DNA of 64,000 nt from Taiwanofungus camphoratus (lineage: Eukaryota; Basidiomycota; Agaricomycetes; Polyporales; Taiwanofungaceae): positions 620,001 through 684,000 of the forward strand of contig CP021222.1 of NCBI GenBank assembly GCA_003999685.1, written 5' to 3'. Made by a program: the position numbers and the translations under genes. The notes beneath the pieces are model-generated. The model had not been told where the DNA came from. It was given only the letters and a program-made list of their open reading frames with translations, and did not search any database. This document shows, piece by piece, positions 60,829 through 64,000 of this stretch. Position 1 is the first letter of the stretch. Every line of letters begins with the position of its first letter.

Positions 60829-61310
60829 CTCCGCCACTCCTTGTCCTAGACCCTCAATGATTGAATGTATGACTATCACTGCTCAAGTATCTGTCAGCCG
60901 TCGGAATGTAATAATTCAAGTTGTTCGTTCAGAAAGCACACGCGCATTGATCTGATGATGAGCAAGAGGTTGGATGCAATGTAGCCTCCCAATCTATGAG
61001 CCTCGCTTCTGCATCTGAACACGGTATCATGCTGCTGGAGACAGAGCCTTGCCCTAGTATCAGACTGCAATAATCGTGCTGTAAATCTTGTATCTGAGCT
61101 CGGAACATTAATACGACGGGTCACAGAAAAGGAAGGTGGAACACCTAGATAAGAAACTGATGTCGTTGCTCCCAATGGCATTCTCATGAACCCACTGGCA
61201 CATTTACTCCATCGTCAGTATTATAAGTAGGAGCATCTCATCCGCACTCAGGCCTTACACCACAACCAATCTTATACTGACTTACCTGGACCACATCGCA
61301 CGACCTCGTC
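60829..61310. other. Intergenic region between RAD18 and the small unknown gene
   Basis: 480 bases. No frame with a recognisable domain. It includes the upstream region of the gene at 61,311. Confidence 0.45.
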
Positions 61311-61719
61311 ATGTCATTGAACGACAAGGATACCACCCCTGGCGGCAACAACGGCGTCGACCTCTATCCAGGCGTCGCCAATCCCACCACATCGTCGACA
61401 CACGCCAATCCTCGCAGCCAATTTTGTAAGCCATCCTCCACCTTACGGTATACAAATGAGCCTGAATTTGGTCACACCGCACGATGTGATAGGTAACAGA
61501 CCCGACATCCAGCGAAATCGGGCGCGGGCAGCAACTTTAGCGGAGGCAGCGCGCAACTTCAGCAAGACTGCCGGTGTCGTCGAGGGGCGGCCGGGCATCA
61601 TCGAGACATCAAACATCGGCCCCCTCAACGAGAATTCGAACATAAGTATGTCTCGTCGCGCCCAGAGGTCCATCCATTCGAGATGCTCACCCTATTGATC
61701 AGACGACGGATGGGGTTGA
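61311..61719 (+). CDS. Small protein of unknown function
   Basis: Three exons can be joined in phase: 61,311 to about 61,425 (MSLNDKDTTPGGNNGVDLYP to NPRSQF), a second starting after GGTAACAG at about 61,499 (LPDIQRNRARAATLAEAARN, FSKTAGVVEGRPGIIETSNI), and 61,703-61,719 (NDGWG and stop). The product is about 90 residues, polar, with one Ala/Arg-rich helix and a Gly/Ile-rich end. I do not recognise it. The clean splice signals and the lack of stops in the joined frame argue for a real gene. It converges with RPC40, with about 100 bases between the stops. Confidence 0.55.
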
Positions 61720-61821
61720 GGTAAGAAAGGTAACCCAACGATCTCGGAAACATGCAAAGTGCACTCAGTGTCATTCCCGTGCTGAAGCAGCACCTCCAAA
61801 CTACATATAAGACCGAACCGG

Positions 61822-63501
61822 TCAAATTCCGCCCATTTCAACATCTCCATCCGCACCTACTGTGCCCACACCGGGTCCGCCCAGCCCGTCTGCGTCGGCA
61901 AGGAGAGCCTCCGCGGCCATGCGTATGCTGGCAATCTTCTCGCGCATGACCGCGATGGCCTCGGGGAGCAGACGCTCAGGCGCGTATGGTCCCTCGGACT
62001 CGACGTTGACTGGAGATGGCTGGTCAGCGTGACGGCCGAGGTCAAGGTACCGGAGTGATCGTGACGTACATATGAACCAGTCCCTGATCCGTTTTAGCTC
62101 CACGCAGCCCTCGAACTCCTTATGCCTGAGCACTTCACGCGACATGCTTTCCTTTCGGAGGTTGCGCTCGTCGATGGACACCTGAATGCTCGCAAAGATC
62201 AGTCCTGGGCTCGTCTGTGACAGAGGATCGCCGAAAGAGCCAAAAGTGCCCGCTACGAGTCTCACCTTTCCGTTTCGATCTACTTGCACGACGCCGGGGC
62301 TGAAGCATTTGGCGAACTTATCCGCAAGGTGTGAGGGGACGGGTCTGGACGGGTTTAGCAAGACGAGCGGATGTAGGCGATACGAGGCGGTGGCTGGACA
62401 GAGGAGAGTGCACTATATCAGTGTCTGTCAGGATACAAAAAAGATGATGGGCTCACCGACTGGACTCCACTTTGCATGGTCCTTTCCTACGCCTTTGATG
62501 GCGTGTAGTTCCATGTCAACTTCCTGACCCGGTCGGAGTTTTGCGAGGACAATGTCCTGTCCGCGTGAGTGGCAAATTGGAACGTTTCAAAACCAGTAAA
62601 AGCGACCGCAAGAGAGGATTAGAGTCATCAGTGGATTGAAAATAAGAATCTTAGTAGCGCATACTTTGTTAGTGGGACCAGGAATGGCATCTGCAAATAC
62701 TGCATTCTGTTCTCCCTCCGGAGCCCACACCAAGTCACCGCTTTTAACAAGTTCATTTATATATATGTTTGTTCCTTTGGGCGCGTTTTTATTCCGTTCG
62801 CAGAGAACTTGTAGTCTGTAGCATTCGTGCGTCAATCTGCCTATCTCCTGGATCAAGGCGACTGGAGACATACCGAAACACGAGTGTATTTCGGTCGGTA
62901 GGCGTGTCTGTCGGTAATCTGAACTCGAAGAGGGAGGGGTCGACATTGAGGGGAACGAGCCCGATGCGGTGGGCGAGGACTTCGTCGTGTATGACTGATG
63001 TGTTATTCCAGACATAGACATGTTCGATGGCTATCGTGGGGACCTGTCGCCGGCTTGTGAGAACGCGTTCAACCCCAGACACTATAAAACGGTGATTCGA
63101 CTGACCTCTGCTATAAGGATTCGACGGAAAGCGTTGGCAATTGAAGCATCGACCCCTACCAGATCGAACTCAACGGACCGCTGTGACAATCGTTTGATTT
63201 CGACCCGGAGATTCTGCATGCATTTGCCCAGTCAGAAGACAACTTTGCGCACGCACAACGATACACCGTTGGCTCATGCGGAGCCAACAAACATGTAACC
63301 GGCGCAAACAAATCGAAGGCTCACTTGTCGAAACTTGTCTAAATCCCAGCTGTGGTCCTCGTCGGGATAGTGACCGGGGTACTCAGTGCTCGACACGTCA
63401 GACACGCGTTCTGCGTGCACACCTACATGCCGTCGTGGGTTGTATGCAGACTGAGGTAGTTGCGACGAGCTCCCAGGACGAGAGTAAGAGGTCGATGCCA
63501 T
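61822..63501 (-). CDS. RPC40: RNA polymerase I and III subunit AC40 (RPAC1/RPC40)
   Basis: Shared assembly subunit of RNA polymerases I and III, the counterpart of bacterial alpha and of Rpb3. The ATG at 63,501 opens [20 protein letters not shown] and HPHY-like polar residues. Then come the alpha-like motifs: the exon near 63,110-63,190 ([20 protein letters not shown]), [40 protein letters not shown] and [20 protein letters not shown]. Downstream are [66 protein letters not shown] and the C-terminal [20 protein letters not shown], stop at 61,822. Seven or so introns. Order and length (about 390 residues) match the family. Confidence 0.94.
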
Positions 63502-64000
63502 TTTTTTCGATTTGGAATGCGAATTGGTCGAGCTTGTGTAAATGCTTATGTAATTATCTTATCAGGTAACACGGCTTCATCAGGTCATGGCAGCTACTCT
63601 CCTTCAAAGTTCAAGCTTCGACCTTCTGTCATAACTCGTGCGGCCGATGGCAAGCCACAACCCACCAGCTGCCTTTGTCTGTTTGTTCGGAACGCTATCT
63701 ATCATCTATGCATCCTTTTTATCAGAGCGAGTGTTTTTTTTCTCCACAAATAGTACACTGCCCGACATCATATCGGAATACGACATTCGTAAAGTGGTTT
63801 CATATCTACTTTTTCCCCATCCATCTACCACTGGAAGCTGCTGGCATATCCTATGAAACTTACTTCTGAGTTGACCTTAAATTTTGGTCTGTGTTTGACT
63901 ACATGGGTGTTTATAAAAGACTAGGACCTGTCACTGGCATGTTTCATGCTTTTCAATGAGCACTGAGTACAGACCTTCCTATCATGCTGGCTTAGGAACA
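63502..64000. other. Right edge of the window, no gene called
   Basis: About 500 AT-rich bases upstream of RPC40. A plus-strand frame at 63,568-63,700 (GNTASSGHGSYSPSKFKLRP) is protein-like but has no ATG or clear splice acceptor tying it to a gene. It might be a 5' exon of a gene beyond the edge. Confidence 0.35.

Overview
The window is nuclear DNA from a filamentous basidiomycete, most likely an Agaricomycete. The evidence is the gene density (about 20 genes on both strands), the many 50-70 nt GT-AG introns with CTRAY-like branch sites close to the acceptor, very short exons, and protein families in their basidiomycete form (BCS1-like AAA protein, tandem-cupredoxin serine-rich protein, BTB protein, T5orf172 protein). 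All gene models below were read by eye from conserved motifs and splice signals. Exon edges given to the base were checked for phase; others are approximate.

Layout, left to right. 1-12 kb: 3' end of an unidentified gene, an SPF45-type splicing factor (+), a BCS1-like AAA ATPase (-), a broken cytochrome P450 gene (-) and the succinate dehydrogenase flavoprotein SDH1 (-). 12-25 kb: a TBC1D5-like RabGAP (-), a JMJD5/KDM8-like JmjC protein (-) and, divergent from it, the large SNF2 ATPase MOT1 (+). 25-32 kb: two secreted agmatinase-type ureohydrolases in head-to-head orientation around a promoter rich in GATA sites, then a small dimeric alpha/beta-barrel protein (-). 32-40 kb: the deadenylase subunit PAN2 (+), a BTB protein (-) and the ribosome-biogenesis factor LCP5/neuroguidin (-). 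40-48 kb: the accessory part, with an alpha/beta hydrolase (+), a truncated second copy of the P450, a TATA-driven C2HC-finger protein of unknown family (-) and a decayed Tc1/mariner-like DNA transposon with long terminal inverted repeats. 48-64 kb: a double-cupredoxin GPI-type surface protein (-), a T5orf172-domain protein (-), PDCD5 (+), the CCR4-NOT ubiquitin ligase NOT4 (+), RAD18 (+), a small unknown gene (+) and the RNA polymerase I/III subunit RPC40/AC40 (-).

Most genes are housekeeping functions in mRNA metabolism (SPF45, PAN2, NOT4), transcription (MOT1, RPC40), ribosome biogenesis (LCP5), mitochondria (SDH1, BCS1-like) and DNA repair (RAD18). They do not form a cluster for one pathway. 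The most interesting accessory features are the divergent ureohydrolase pair, where one copy has changed residues next to the metal site and gained an unusual intron, the two related P450 pseudogenes 35 kb apart, and the C2HC-finger gene whose intron keeps frame but holds a stop. I saw no CRISPR array, rRNA, convincing tRNA or virus-like element.
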